From Streptomyces sp. H27-H5 (lineage in GTDB: Bacteria; Actinomycetota; Actinomycetes; Streptomycetales; Streptomycetaceae): a stretch of DNA of 64,000 bases. The first letter of the stretch is position 1; each line of letters opens with the position of its first letter. The notes below the pieces were generated by a model that was given only the letters and a program-made list of their open reading frames with translations, had not been told where the DNA came from and did not search any database. The stretch covers positions 17,148 to 81,147 of the forward strand of contig NZ_JAPNLK010000039.1 of assembly GCF_026627505.1 (NCBI RefSeq). Reading direction: 5' to 3'. Position numbers and translations under genes: made by a program. This document shows, in pieces, positions 25,671 to 35,885 of the stretch.

Positions 25671-26935
25671 GCGGTCGGCCTCTCGTCGAGGACGCGGACG
25701 AGCTTGCCGGAGCGGGAGTTGACGACGAGGTCGCGGTGGCGGGTCCATTCGACGCCGAGGGGGTGGACGAATCCCGTGGCGACGCTGTCGGGGTAGAGCG
25801 GCCTGGCGGTGTTCAGTCCCTCGACGATCTCCTTGGCCAGGACGTCCCGTGCTCCCGGATCGTGTTCGGGGGCGGTGGCCAGGCGCAGGATCAGGCCGTC
25901 GCGCCCCTCCCAGCGGCGTACGACGAGTTGCGTGCCCGTGACGAGGCCCTCGGTGTCGGCCTCGGCGACGGCGCTCAGGACGTCGTCCCAGTACAGCGAG
26001 ACGGGCCCGACGCGTACGCCTTCCTCGGCACGGCCCAGGATGCGGAACGCGCCGCCTTCGGTGTCGGTCCACTCGGCGCGGTCGCCGGCGGGGTAGCGGA
26101 TGACGGGCATGAGGCTGCGGAAGAGTTGGGTGACGACGACGCGGCCGGGCCGGCCGGCCTCGCGGATCGGTTCGTCGGTCGTCTCGTCGAGGATCTCCAC
26201 GACGGTGTGCGGGGTGAAGGGCCGGTGCGTGCGCGTGTCCGGGCCGGCGACGGGCCTGCCGAGGAGACCGCCGTCGACGCTGGCGTAGCCGAGCGAGCGG
26301 GGCACGGCGTTGGGGAAGGCGCCCGCGAGGAGCCGGCGCTGGTCGGAGAAGAGCGCCTCGCCCCCGAAGAACAGGAGTTCCACCTGCGGGAGTCGGCGGC
26401 CGGTCGACGTCAGGTGCTCGGCGAGCCGGCACAGGGTGGTCGGGGTGCCGGCGACGACGTGGGCGCCGAAGTCCTGGAGGGAGGTGACCGTCGACTCCAG
26501 GGGCGCTCCGCCGCCGATGGGCAGGCGGACGTTGGCGACGGGGGCGTGGGCGAGGGAGTCGAGGACGAACAGGAAGCTCGCGTACAGCTCACCGGCGTAG
26601 AACAGGTCGGCCACCCGGTGACCGGGGCGCAGGCCCGCGTCGACGAGGCCGGCGCCGAACGCGGTGACGAACTCGCTCCACTCCTCGCGGGTGTAGCTGG
26701 AGAAGCGCGGGGTGCCGGTGGTGCCGCCCGTCTTGTAGACGACGGCTTCGGCGAGGGGGGCGGTCAGCACCCGGTTGTCGTGCAGGGTATTGGCGGCCCA
26801 GAACGCGTTCTGATCCACCAGGGGTAGATCGGTGAGGCTGTTCACCTCGGGCGGCAGGTCTGCGTAGAGGTCGGCGTAGAAAGGGGAGCAGTCTCGGGCG
26901 AAACGCACGAGGTCGGAAAACCGCTGGACGGGCAT
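25667..26935 (-). CDS. PaaK-like acyl-adenylating ligase (first gene of the operon)
   Basis: A 422-residue phenylacetate-CoA-ligase-like enzyme. The P-loop is KTGGTTGTPRF at 68-78, HVVAGTPTTLCRLAEHL marks the adenylate-binding core, FFGGEALF precedes the Tyr loop (GYASVDGG), and RYPAGDRAEW carries the conserved ribose-binding Asp. It forms an acyl-AMP and probably a thioester. It is one of three adenylating domains in this five-gene operon, so the acids activated may differ (one to be reduced, one to be used as acyl donor). ATG at 26935 is preceded by a purine-rich GGAAAGGGAAAGG tract on the opposite reading as CCTTTCC; the ribosome site is not clear. Confidence 0.87.
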   Translation of the reverse strand: MPVQRFSDLVRFARDCSPFYADLYADLPPEVNSLTDLPLVDQNAFWAANTLHDNRVLTAPLAEAVVYKTGGTTGTPRFSSYTREEWSEFVTAFGAGLVDAGLRPGHRVADLFYAGELYASFLFVLDSLAHAPVANVRLPIGGGAPLESTVTSLQDFGAHVVAGTPTTLCRLAEHLTSTGRRLPQVELLFFGGEALFSDQRRLLAGAFPNAVPRSLGYASVDGGLLGRPVAGPDTRTHRPFTPHTVVEILDETTDEPIREAGRPGRVVVTQLFRSLMPVIRYPAGDRAEWTDTEGGAFRILGRAEEGVRVGPVSLYWDDVLSAVAEADTEGLVTGTQLVVRRWEGRDGLILRLATAPEHDPGARDVLAKEIVEGLNTARPLYPDSVATGFVHPLGVEWTRHRDLVVNSRSGKLVRVLDERPTA

Positions 26936-27461
26936 GCTGCCTTTACCTGGAAGACGAAGTGGAAAGGGAAAGGAAACAGGCGGCTTCCACGGCGTGACGG
27001 TCCCCCGACCTCATCTGTTGACTAATCAACAATGCACGTGTGCCCTACAGTTCGAAGGTGCGAGCCACACCTGATCCCGTCTCACATCATGGAACACGGG
27101 GAACGCACCGCCAAATCGATGGCATGTACGACCGGGGCGCAAAAGTGGACTTCCGGCCCGCCTGGCCGAAATCGCGGCGCGGGAGAAACGGTGTCGACGC
27201 TGCCGCGAGAGCGGTTCCGGGGGCTTTGGAGCCCGTGAATGCGGGGCTCGGGCCACGTGTGGCGTGTGGCGAGGTTCTCACGCGTCGAGAACGACGGCGG
27301 GCGTGAATGAGGCCGATATCAGCGCTTTCCGGCCCTCCCCCCGCATCGATATTCCAATCCCGGAATACTCCCGACCCTCGGGCTCCGGGGTCGAAAGGGG
27401 CGCCGCGGGTCGGACGCCCCGTCGAGCACGGGGCCCTGGACGGCCCGAACGGCGGTCGTTG
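26936..27461. promoter_or_regulatory. Upstream region of the LuxC/LuxE operon, with a 16-bp palindrome
   Basis: About 500 bases without a convincing long gene. The most distinctive element is TGTTGA-CTAA-TCAACA at 27016-27031, a perfect 6-bp inverted repeat about 80-95 nt upstream of the first operon gene, suited to a dimeric MarR/TetR-like repressor. The remainder shows no tRNA, attachment site or terminator. No regulator gene adjoins, so its binder must be encoded elsewhere. Confidence 0.5.
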
Positions 27462-27602
27462 ATGGCCGAGAAGGCCCGCGCCGGCGACACCGGCGGCCGG
27501 GCCGAGGACGCCGCACGTGCCGCCGAGCGGGAGCGGCTCCTCTACGAGGCGGTCAAGGACTTCCGGGTCGCGGCCCGCAACACCATCGGGGCGAACGACT
27601 GA
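27462..27602 (+). CDS. Possible 46-residue small protein
   Basis: An ATG at 27462 opens a 46-codon frame that is charged and helical (EDAARAAERERLLYEAVKDFRVAARN) and ends at 27602. Its last 60 nt overlap the 3' end of the amidase gene on the other strand, and its ribosome site is weak. Third positions are mostly G/C. It is uncertain; the amidase may be shorter than called or this frame may be chance. Confidence 0.3.
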   Translation: MAEKARAGDTGGRAEDAARAAERERLLYEAVKDFRVAARNTIGAND

Positions 27603-28810
27603 CCCAAGGCTGCGGCGCCTCGGGCGTCCGCGACGTCTCCGGTCCCTCGGGCGACCGCGTGCCCCGGGTTCTCGGCCGCGGCGGCGACGGAGAGGAGGTC
27701 CGCCTCCCGGCCGCGGCGGGCCACCAGGTGGAGTCCGACGGGCTCGCCGTCGGGGGTGAGGCCGGCGGGGATGCTGATGGCGGGATGACCGCTGATGTTG
27801 AACGCCCAGGTCAGTGCCACGCTCAGGGTGTCGCCCGGGCCGTCGTGGCCGTGGGGGGCGTTGGGGGTGGTGGGGGTCGCCAGGAGGTCGACCTCCGCGA
27901 AGACGCGGTCGAGGGCCCGCGCGAGCGCGGCCCGGGTCCGCGCGACGCGTTCCGCGTCCGCCGGGGCGTGTCCGCGCAGGCTCCGCCAACACGCGGCGGG
28001 GTCGACGAGGAGCACCGGTACGTCGACGGGCTCGGTCGCCCCGGCGCGGGACAGGTCGTGGAGGAAGGTCCGGGCGCGCTCCGCGATGTCGGGGCGGGTC
28101 GCGGCGAATCCCAGGTCCGGGGACCATGCCGTGCGCAGGGGCCGTGCGGGGGCCACGAGGGCACGGGACGCGGTGGTCGTCCCGGTGAGCGCGTCCAGGT
28201 ACACGGCGGCGTCCGCCGCGTGGCGGGCCAGCGGGCCGGCGATGTTCAGGCCGGCGCGGTCGCGGGCGGGCACCAGGCCGTTGGTGGGCTTGAGTCCGAT
28301 GACCCCGCACCAGGCCGCCGGGATGCGCACGGATCCGGCCCCGTCGCTTCCGGTGGCCAGGGGCACCATCCCGGCGGCGACCGCGACGGCCGATCCCGCG
28401 CTGGAGCCGCCCGGACTCCACCGCGGGTCGTGGGGGTTGAGGGTCACGCCGCGGTCGGTGGCGCCCCAGGTCTGCCAGCGGGTGCCCGGGCCGGGGGTGG
28501 AGGTGGCGCCCACGGGTACGCAGCCCGCCGCGATCAGCCGGGCGCTCTGGAACGAGTCGGGCCCCTCGGTGCCCTTGACCCCCAGGGGCACCCCGGCCAG
28601 CGGAAGCCGGTGGCCCTCCCGCACCCGGCGGTCGACCGCCGCCGCGTGCTCGGCGGCCTCGCGCGGCCACAGTGCGGTGAAGGCCCGCAGCCCGGTGTCG
28701 TCGCGGGCGATCCGGGCGAGGGCGTCCGCCGCGGCCTCCCGCGCGGTCAGCCGGCCGGCGTTGACCTCGCGGGCGATCGCGCACGCGGACAGCTCTCCGT
28801 GGTCCCTCAT
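27542..28810 (-). CDS. Amidase-signature enzyme
   Basis: A 422-residue amidase-signature hydrolase. The catalytic Lys is K79 (GVPLGVKG), the GGSSAGSA loop is at 134-141, and the nucleophile Ser is S160 in GSDGAGSVRIP. It cleaves carboxamides; the substrate is unknown. The ATG at 28810 is chosen for its strong AAGGGGAG site; an in-frame ATG at 28885 would overlap the upstream gene. It lies downstream of the nitrate-reductase fusion gene on the same strand, so they may be co-transcribed and the amidase might release ammonium for the same nitrogen economy. Confidence 0.88.
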   Translation of the reverse strand: MRDHGELSACAIAREVNAGRLTAREAAADALARIARDDTGLRAFTALWPREAAEHAAAVDRRVREGHRLPLAGVPLGVKGTEGPDSFQSARLIAAGCVPVGATSTPGPGTRWQTWGATDRGVTLNPHDPRWSPGGSSAGSAVAVAAGMVPLATGSDGAGSVRIPAAWCGVIGLKPTNGLVPARDRAGLNIAGPLARHAADAAVYLDALTGTTTASRALVAPARPLRTAWSPDLGFAATRPDIAERARTFLHDLSRAGATEPVDVPVLLVDPAACWRSLRGHAPADAERVARTRAALARALDRVFAEVDLLATPTTPNAPHGHDGPGDTLSVALTWAFNISGHPAISIPAGLTPDGEPVGLHLVARRGREADLLSVAAAAENPGHAVARGTGDVADARGAAALGQSFAPMVLRAATRKSLTAS

Positions 28811-28874
28811 CCGCTCCCCTTCCGATCCGCTCGATGGTGACACGTCCGAGCGGCCGGCCGGCTCCCCGGTCGGC

Positions 28875-31800
28875 TCAGTAGACATCGCGGGCGTAGCGCC
28901 TGTCCGCGGCGAGCTGCTTCAGGTAGGCGGTCGCCTCGTCGGCGCTCAGGCCGCCGTGGGTCACGGCCACGTCGCGCAGGGCCCGGTCCACGTCCTTGGC
29001 CATGCGGCTCGCGTCGCCGCACACGTAGAAGTGGGCGCCGTCCTGGAGCCAGGACCACAGTTGGGCGCCGTGCTCGCGCATGCGGTCCTGTACGTAGACC
29101 TTGGTCCGCTGGTCGCGGGAGAAGGCGAGGTCGAGGCGGCTGAGGGTGCCGTGCCGGTGGAGTTCCTCCAGCTCGGCGCGGTACGAGAAGTCGGTGGCGC
29201 GGCGCTGTTCGCCGAAGAACAGCCAGTTGGCGCCCGGGTGGCCGAGGGCGCGGCGGTGTTCGAGGAAGCCCATGAACGGGGCGATGCCGGTGCCGGGTCC
29301 GACCATGACGGCCGGGGTGTCCGGGCTCGCGGGCGGCCGGAAGTTCGCCGAGCGCCGGACGAACAGCGGTACGGGGGTGCCCGGTTCGGCGTCCGCGAGG
29401 AAGCCGGAGGCGACGCCCTTGCGGCGGTGGCCGCGCGGTCCCTCGTAGCGCAGGACGGACACGGTCAGGCTGACCTCGCGCGGGTCGACGAGGGGGCTGG
29501 AGGAGATCGAGTAGAGGCGGGGGCGGAGGGGTTTGAGGCGGTCGACCCACTCCTGGGCGCCGAGTCGCACCGGGAACTCGGTCAGGACGTCGACGGGCTG
29601 TCGCCCCCAGGTCCAGCGGGCGAGGCCATCCTTGTTGTCGGGGCGCGTCAGGTGCTTGAGGGTGCGGTCCCCGGTGTGTTCGGTGATCAGGCGCAGCAGG
29701 TCGGTGGTGACGTGCGTGATGTCCAGGTGCCGGTGGAGCGCCTCGGCGAACGGCATCGGGTCGCGGCCGTGGACGGCGACCTCGGCGTCCGGGGACAGGC
29801 CGGTGGTGGCCAGCCATTCCGTCACCAGGTCGGGGCAGTTGACGGGCTGGACCCCGAGGGCGTCGCCGGCCTCGTACGCGGGGCCGTCCTCGCCCAGGTC
29901 GAAGGTGAACCGGCGGATCTCCTTGGCGGCGCCGGGCAGGCTCAGCAGCCGGTTGCCGGACAGTCGGGCGAGGTGCGGCGCCTCCTTGCTCGCGGGACCC
30001 GCACCGGCCGGGGGCACGAGAGCCGGGGACACGAGAGCCGGCGCCGGCTCGGGGTCGGCCGCGGGGTGCGGGGCGCCGGTCAGGGCGGCGCGGACCCGCT
30101 CCAGCCACTGCCGGGCCGGTTCCTCGTAGTCGGGCTCGCAGTCGACCCGGGGCAGGAGGCGTACGGCCCCGAGTTCGTCGAGGCGCCGGTCGAGTCGGCG
30201 GCCGTGGCCGCAGAAGGCGTCGTACTGGGAGTCGCCGAGGGCCAGTACGGCGTACCGGACGTCCTCGAACGCGGGGGCGGCGGGGTCGCCGAGCGCCTCC
30301 CAGAACCCGGCGCCGTTGTCGGGGGCGTCGCCGTCGCCGAACGTGCTGGTGACGACCAGCAGGTCGGTGCCGGGGGTCAGGGAGAGCGGTGTGCGGTCCG
30401 CCATGTCGTGCACGGCCGCCGGGTGCCCGTCCGCGGCGAGTCGGTCGCCGATGGTGGTGGCGAGGTCCTCGGCGTTGCCCGTCTGGGAGGCCCACAGGAC
30501 CACGATCCGACGCGCCGGGGTGTCCGGGGCGGAGGGGTCCGGAGCCCCGCCCGGTGCGGTCTCCGGGGGCGCGGTCGGTCCGGAGGACGGCTCGGGCGAG
30601 ACCGGCCGCGCGCGGGAGTACGTCCCGGCGAGCACGCCGTCGATCCAGAGCGCGTGCGCGGCCTCGAACGGGGCGTCCGGGGGCAGCGTGGGCACGCCCG
30701 CGTCGGGTGGTGCGGCGGCGAGTCCGGTCAGGAAGCCGGAGAGGTAGCGGCGCTCGTGGTCGGCGAGGACCGGTGGCGCGAGGTCGCCGGGGCCGCACAG
30801 CGCCGCCAGGGCGGGGACGGGTACGGGGGCGGCCTGCGGGGTGGTCGTCTCGGCGGCCCCGGGCGGGGCCGGGGGCGTGGCGGGCAGCGGGGCCCGGGTC
30901 TTGGTCAGGGTCACCGCGCAGGCCTTGAGCTCGGGTTGGAAGGAGATCGGGTCGACGGCGTCGTTCGTGACGGCGTTCACGCCGAGGTATTCGCCGAACA
31001 GGTCGTTCCAGTGGAAGGGGGCGAAGCAGTTACCCGGCCTGACCCGGTCGGTGACGACGGCGGGCAGCACCGCCCGGCCCCGCCGGGAGGCCACCTCCAC
31101 GCCGTCGCCGGCGGTGATGCCGAGGGAGGCCGCGTCCTGCGGGTGGATCTCGACGAACGGCCCGGGGTTGAGCTTGTTCAGCTTGGCGACCCGGCCCGTC
31201 TTGGTCAGGGTGTGCCACTGGTGCTGGAGGCGCCCGGTGTTGAGGACGAACGGGTAGTCGTCGTCGGGCAGTTCGGCGGCGGGCAGGTGCGGGCGGGCGT
31301 GAAAGACGGCCCGCCCGGTGTCGGTCGGGAACACCAGGCGGGGGCGGGTGCCGTCCGGGCGCTCGACCAGGGTCTGGCTGACGCCGTCGTTGAGGTAGCG
31401 GATCGGGTTGCGGTCGGGGCCGCCGGGGGCGGCCGGCCACTGCACGGGGGTGGAGCGCAGCCGTTCGTAGGTGACGCCGCGCAGGTCCCAGCCTGTGCGG
31501 GGGTTCCAGGCCTGCCGCAGCTCCTCGAACACCTCCTCGGCGCAGGTGTACGTGAATGCCTCGGCGAATCCCATCTCGCAGGCGACCCGGGCGATCAACC
31601 TCCAGTCGGGGACGGCCTGGCCGGGCGGATCGGCGGCCCCCTGGACCAGGGTGAGGTTGCGCTCCGAGTTGATCATCACCCCGTCCGACTCGACCCAGAG
31701 GGTGGCGGGGAGCGCGATGTCGGCGTAGGCGTTCGTCTCGGTCTCCGCGAACACGTCCTGGGTGATGACCAGTTCGGCGGTCTCCAGGGCCTTGATGACC

Positions 31801-33074
31801 GTGCCCCGGTTGGCCACCGAGGCGACCGGGTTGGTGCAGATGATCCAGCACGCCTTGATCGCGCCGGCGGCCATCTCCTCGAACATCTCCACGGTGCCGC
31901 GCCCGACGTCGGTGCGCAGGGTGCCGCGCGGCACGCCCCACAGGTCCTCGGTGAACTCCCGGTCCTCGTCGACCAGGACGGAGCGTTGCCCGGGCAGGCC
32001 GGGCCCCATGTAGCCCATCTCGCGCCCGCCCATGGCGTTGGGCTGGCCGGTGAGGGAGAAGGGGCCGCTGCCGGGACGGCAGATCGCACCGGTGGCCAGG
32101 TGCAGGTTGACCAGGGCGTTGGTGTTCCACGTGCCGTGGGTGGACTGGTTCAGGCCCATGGTCCAGCAGCTCGTCCACTCCCCCGCCTCGCCGATCCAGC
32201 GGGCGGCGAGGCGGATGTCCGCCTCGGGTATGCCGGTGATCTCCGAGACCCTCTCGGGCGGGTAGTCCGCCAGGAAGGCGGGCATGGCCTCCCAGCCCTC
32301 GGTATGGGCGGCGATGAACTCGGGGTCGGTCCGGCCGTTCTCGACGAGCAGGTGCAGCAGGCCGTTGAGGAGGGCCAGATCGGTGCCCGGCCTGATCTGG
32401 AGGAACAGGTCGGCCTTGTCGGCGGTGGCGTTGCGCCGGGGGTCGACGACGATGAGTCGGGCGCCGGCGGCCTTGACGCGGTCCATCATCCGCAGGAAGA
32501 GGATGGGGTGGCAGTCGGCCATGTTGGCGCCGATGACGAGGAACGCGTCGGCGTGCTCGAAGTCCTCGTACGAGCCCGGCGGCCCGTCGGCGCCCAGCGA
32601 GGACTTGTAGCCGCTGCCGGCGCTCGCCATGCACAGCCGGGAGTTGGACTCGATGCGGCTGGTGCGCAGGAAGCCCTTGGCGAGCTTGTTCGCCAGGTAC
32701 TGGGCCTCCAGGGACATCTGGCCGGAGACGTAGAGCGCGAGTGCGTCGGGGCCGTGCGCGTCGAGGATCTCCCGGAGGCGGCGGGCCGTCTCGGTGACGG
32801 CTTCGTCCACGTCGGCGGGGACGGGCTCGCAGCCGCGGTCCCGGCGGATCAGCGCGGTCTCCAGTCGGCCCGGCGCGGCCGTCATGTCGACGTGGGTGGC
32901 GCCCTTGGTGCACAGGCGTCCGGAGTTCGCGGGGTGCTGCCGGTCGCCGGTGACCTTCAGCGGCGTCCGGCGTCCGTCGGCGCCGCGGGCGAGGTCCACC
33001 ACGATCCCGCAGCCGACACCGCAGTAGGAGCAGACCGTCCGTACCCGGCCGGTCGCCGCATCCGCATCGGCCAC
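28875..33074 (-). CDS. Molybdopterin nitrate reductase fused to a sulfite-reductase-type flavoprotein
   Basis: A 1399-residue fusion. Residues 1 to about 720 are an assimilatory nitrate reductase of the NasC/NarB type: the [4Fe-4S] site is C15, C18, C22, C55 and the molybdenum-ligand Cys is C149 in NSRLCMAS. A Pro-rich linker follows, then a flavodoxin domain (WASQTGNAEDL, near residue 860) and a CysJ-like FAD/NADPH reductase domain to the end (GPGTGIAPFMGFLEHR, FYVCGDASRMAKDV). The chain can thus carry electrons from NADPH through FAD/FMN to Fe-S and Mo and reduce nitrate. The GTG at 33074 is chosen because the motif starts soon after; earlier starts extend into arginine-rich sequence. A self-sufficient enzyme of this layout is known in actinomycetes. 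Confidence 0.92.
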   Translation of the reverse strand: MADADAATGRVRTVCSYCGVGCGIVVDLARGADGRRTPLKVTGDRQHPANSGRLCTKGATHVDMTAAPGRLETALIRRDRGCEPVPADVDEAVTETARRLREILDAHGPDALALYVSGQMSLEAQYLANKLAKGFLRTSRIESNSRLCMASAGSGYKSSLGADGPPGSYEDFEHADAFLVIGANMADCHPILFLRMMDRVKAAGARLIVVDPRRNATADKADLFLQIRPGTDLALLNGLLHLLVENGRTDPEFIAAHTEGWEAMPAFLADYPPERVSEITGIPEADIRLAARWIGEAGEWTSCWTMGLNQSTHGTWNTNALVNLHLATGAICRPGSGPFSLTGQPNAMGGREMGYMGPGLPGQRSVLVDEDREFTEDLWGVPRGTLRTDVGRGTVEMFEEMAAGAIKACWIICTNPVASVANRGTVIKALETAELVITQDVFAETETNAYADIALPATLWVESDGVMINSERNLTLVQGAADPPGQAVPDWRLIARVACEMGFAEAFTYTCAEEVFEELRQAWNPRTGWDLRGVTYERLRSTPVQWPAAPGGPDRNPIRYLNDGVSQTLVERPDGTRPRLVFPTDTGRAVFHARPHLPAAELPDDDYPFVLNTGRLQHQWHTLTKTGRVAKLNKLNPGPFVEIHPQDAASLGITAGDGVEVASRRGRAVLPAVVTDRVRPGNCFAPFHWNDLFGEYLGVNAVTNDAVDPISFQPELKACAVTLTKTRAPLPATPPAPPGAAETTTPQAAPVPVPALAALCGPGDLAPPVLADHERRYLSGFLTGLAAAPPDAGVPTLPPDAPFEAAHALWIDGVLAGTYSRARPVSPEPSSGPTAPPETAPGGAPDPSAPDTPARRIVVLWASQTGNAEDLATTIGDRLAADGHPAAVHDMADRTPLSLTPGTDLLVVTSTFGDGDAPDNGAGFWEALGDPAAPAFEDVRYAVLALGDSQYDAFCGHGRRLDRRLDELGAVRLLPRVDCEPDYEEPARQWLERVRAALTGAPHPAADPEPAPALVSPALVPPAGAGPASKEAPHLARLSGNRLLSLPGAAKEIRRFTFDLGEDGPAYEAGDALGVQPVNCPDLVTEWLATTGLSPDAEVAVHGRDPMPFAEALHRHLDITHVTTDLLRLITEHTGDRTLKHLTRPDNKDGLARWTWGRQPVDVLTEFPVRLGAQEWVDRLKPLRPRLYSISSSPLVDPREVSLTVSVLRYEGPRGHRRKGVASGFLADAEPGTPVPLFVRRSANFRPPASPDTPAVMVGPGTGIAPFMGFLEHRRALGHPGANWLFFGEQRRATDFSYRAELEELHRHGTLSRLDLAFSRDQRTKVYVQDRMREHGAQLWSWLQDGAHFYVCGDASRMAKDVDRALRDVAVTHGGLSADEATAYLKQLAADRRYARDVY

Positions 33075-33304
33075 AGGAGCCCCCCGTCGGAAACACCGGG
33101 TGGCGCCGGGAGCTCCGGACGCCACCGGGGTGCGCGGGTCCGTCCCGCGGCCCTCACCGTAGGAAGCGCGTGTTGCGCGCACGTGACGGGCGGGACCGCG
33201 CGGGCGTTACGACGAACCACACACCCGGCGGCCGGCGGGCGTGAGGTGCGGGGCGCGGGGTGCGCGGTGCCGGGTGCGGCATGGTGCCCGCGCGCGCGGG
33301 GCCG

Positions 33305-34339
<1,035 letters not shown>

Positions 34340-34384
34340 GACGCATCCCCTTCTCTCCCACGCACCCCAACTAATGGGCCCGCA

Positions 34385-34433
34385 GTTCCGTTAAGATGGG
34401 GCCAGCGTAACAAGCCATGCCTATTAATGGAAC
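34385..34433. promoter_or_regulatory. Inverted repeat in the AKR/TetR divergent promoter
   Basis: GTTCCGTTAA (34385-34394) and TTAATGGAAC (34424-34433) are inverted, 9 of 10 matching, 29 nt apart, between the divergent aldo/keto reductase and TetR genes. These could be the two half-sites of a looped operator or parts of two separate sites for the TetR protein. Confidence 0.5.
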
Positions 34434-34445
34434 AGGAGTCCCGTT

Positions 34446-35099
34446 ATGGAGTTTGCGGACGGTGAGACCGAGGCCGGGAGCGAGGCCGGGAGCGAGGTCG
34501 AACCTGGGACCACCCGGCCGGGCGGTCGCACCGCGCGCGTACGGGCGGCGGTGCTCCGGGCCGCCGGGGACGTCCTGGCCGAGCGGGGTTTCGCCCACCT
34601 GGACCTCGCCGACGTGGCACGCCGCGCCGAGGTCGGGAAGACGACCGTCTACCGCCGCTGGGGCACCGTCACCGGCCTCGTCACCGACCTCCTGTCGGAC
34701 ATGGCGCAGCAGTCCGTGCCCCGTACGGAGACGGGCTCGCTCCTCGGGGACCTGACGGCGAACACCCGGCTGGTGACGCGGACACTGGCCGATCCGAGGC
34801 AAGGGGCCCTGTTCAAGGCGGTGATCGCGGCCGCGACGTGCGATCCGAAGGCGGCGGAGGCCCTGCACGGTTTCTACGCCGTCCGCGTCGAGGAGTGGGC
34901 CCCGTGCGTCGCGCAGGCCGCGGCCCGGGGCGAGGTGCCCGAGGGCACCGACGCGCACGAAGTCGTCCGTGCCGCGTCCGCCCCCCTCTACTACCGACTG
35001 CTGACCACGACGCTGCCCCTGGACGAGGCGGCCGCCGACCGTGCCGCGACGGCCGCGGCGGCGGCGGCGCGCGCGGGGGCGTACGTACGGGACGTGTAG
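34446..35099 (+). CDS. TetR-family transcriptional repressor
   Basis: A 217-residue regulator with an N-terminal TetR helix-turn-helix (GDVLAERGFAHLDLADVARR, then EVGKTTVYRRWG) and a helical ligand-binding C-terminus. It is transcribed divergently from the aldo/keto reductase, and the inverted repeat between them is a natural operator. It lies 360 bp upstream of the thiopeptide precursor, but a role there is not implied. Confidence 0.9.
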   Translation: MEFADGETEAGSEAGSEVEPGTTRPGGRTARVRAAVLRAAGDVLAERGFAHLDLADVARRAEVGKTTVYRRWGTVTGLVTDLLSDMAQQSVPRTETGSLLGDLTANTRLVTRTLADPRQGALFKAVIAAATCDPKAAEALHGFYAVRVEEWAPCVAQAAARGEVPEGTDAHEVVRAASAPLYYRLLTTTLPLDEAAADRAATAAAAAARAGAYVRDV

Positions 35100-35461
35100 C
35101 GCCGGCGGCGGCCGGCGGCCCGGTGCGCGGTCGCCGAGGGCATGATCCTCAAGTCCCCCCGGAAGAGGTGCGGTTACCGGACGGAGCACCGGCTTCCGTT
35201 GGCCGGGATATTGGCTGCATCTCCCCTCCAGCGGTCCTGAAGCACCGTGCATGATCGTGGATGCCTGGCCGGTCAACGGCCGGACGGAGCCCGGATCCAG
35301 GAGATCGAACCGCGGTCCTCACCCAAGGGACGGCGGATCGCTCGTCTGCGGGCCCGACCGGCCGTACGCCGGAAACCTCGGGGCCGGGTGACACCGCCTC
35401 GTGGACCGGGCGTTCGGTCACGGCACATTCGGCTTTCACCTCCACCATCCGGGAGACACGC
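35100..35461. other. Upstream region of the lactazole-type cluster
   Basis: A 362-nt gap between the TetR stop and the first precursor gene. It must hold the promoter of the precursor operon. No long coding frame is credible. A short inverted repeat GGCCG/CGGCC with a 5-nt loop lies near 35269-35283. I cannot fix a -35/-10 pair. Confidence 0.45.
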
Positions 35462-35653
35462 ATGTCCGACATCGCTCGCACCCCCGAGTTCGCCCTCCAG
35501 GACCTCGACCTCGACCTCGGCGACCTCACCGTCACCTCGATGCGCGACACCGTCGCGCTGCCCGAGGGCGGGGCGTCCTGGGGTTCCTGTTCCTGCCAGG
35601 GCTCGTCGTCCTGCGCCCAGCCGACGCTGGACGCGGGCGAACTCGCGGGCTGA
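35462..35653 (+). CDS. lazA: Lactazole-type thiopeptide precursor peptide 1
   Basis: A 63-residue RiPP precursor. The leader holds LQDLDLDLGDLTVTSMRDT and ends ALPEGGA; the core starts at Ser39: SWGSCSCQGSSSCAQP, then the tail TLDAGELAG. The core differs from lactazole (SWGSCSCQASSSCAQP...) by Gly for Ala at core position 9 and by its tail. By analogy, core Cys5, 7 and 13 become thiazoles, a Ser becomes an oxazole, and dehydrated Ser1 and Ser12 close the pyridine macrocycle. ATG at 35462 follows GGGAG. It is the first gene of the cluster and is paired with a second precursor 232 nt later. Confidence 0.95.
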   Translation: MSDIARTPEFALQDLDLDLGDLTVTSMRDTVALPEGGASWGSCSCQGSSSCAQPTLDAGELAG

Positions 35654-35885
35654 CCTCCGCGCGCCTTCGCACCACGGCCTTCACCTCACGGGCCCTCGCA
35701 CCACGGGCCCTCGCACCACGCACCACGCACCACGCATCACCTCACGAGCGGCGCGCACCGACACCGGTGCGCGCCACCCGCGGCGGACAGCCGACCGCCG
35801 CACGCCCCGACCGTCGACCGTCGACCCGTCGCACCCGACGGCCGTCGCCCGTCGACCGTCGCCCTTCCGATCGGAGGAGACCTCC
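35654..35885. repeat. Repeat-rich spacer between the two precursor genes
   Basis: The 232-nt gap contains near-tandem short units: CACGGGCCCTCGCAC is repeated about 35690-35715, followed by GCACCAC units to about 35738, and then GTCGACC/CCGTCG-type repeats at about 35813-35868, shortly before the ribosome site GGAGGAG of the second precursor. No coding frame is convincing. Confidence 0.55.
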
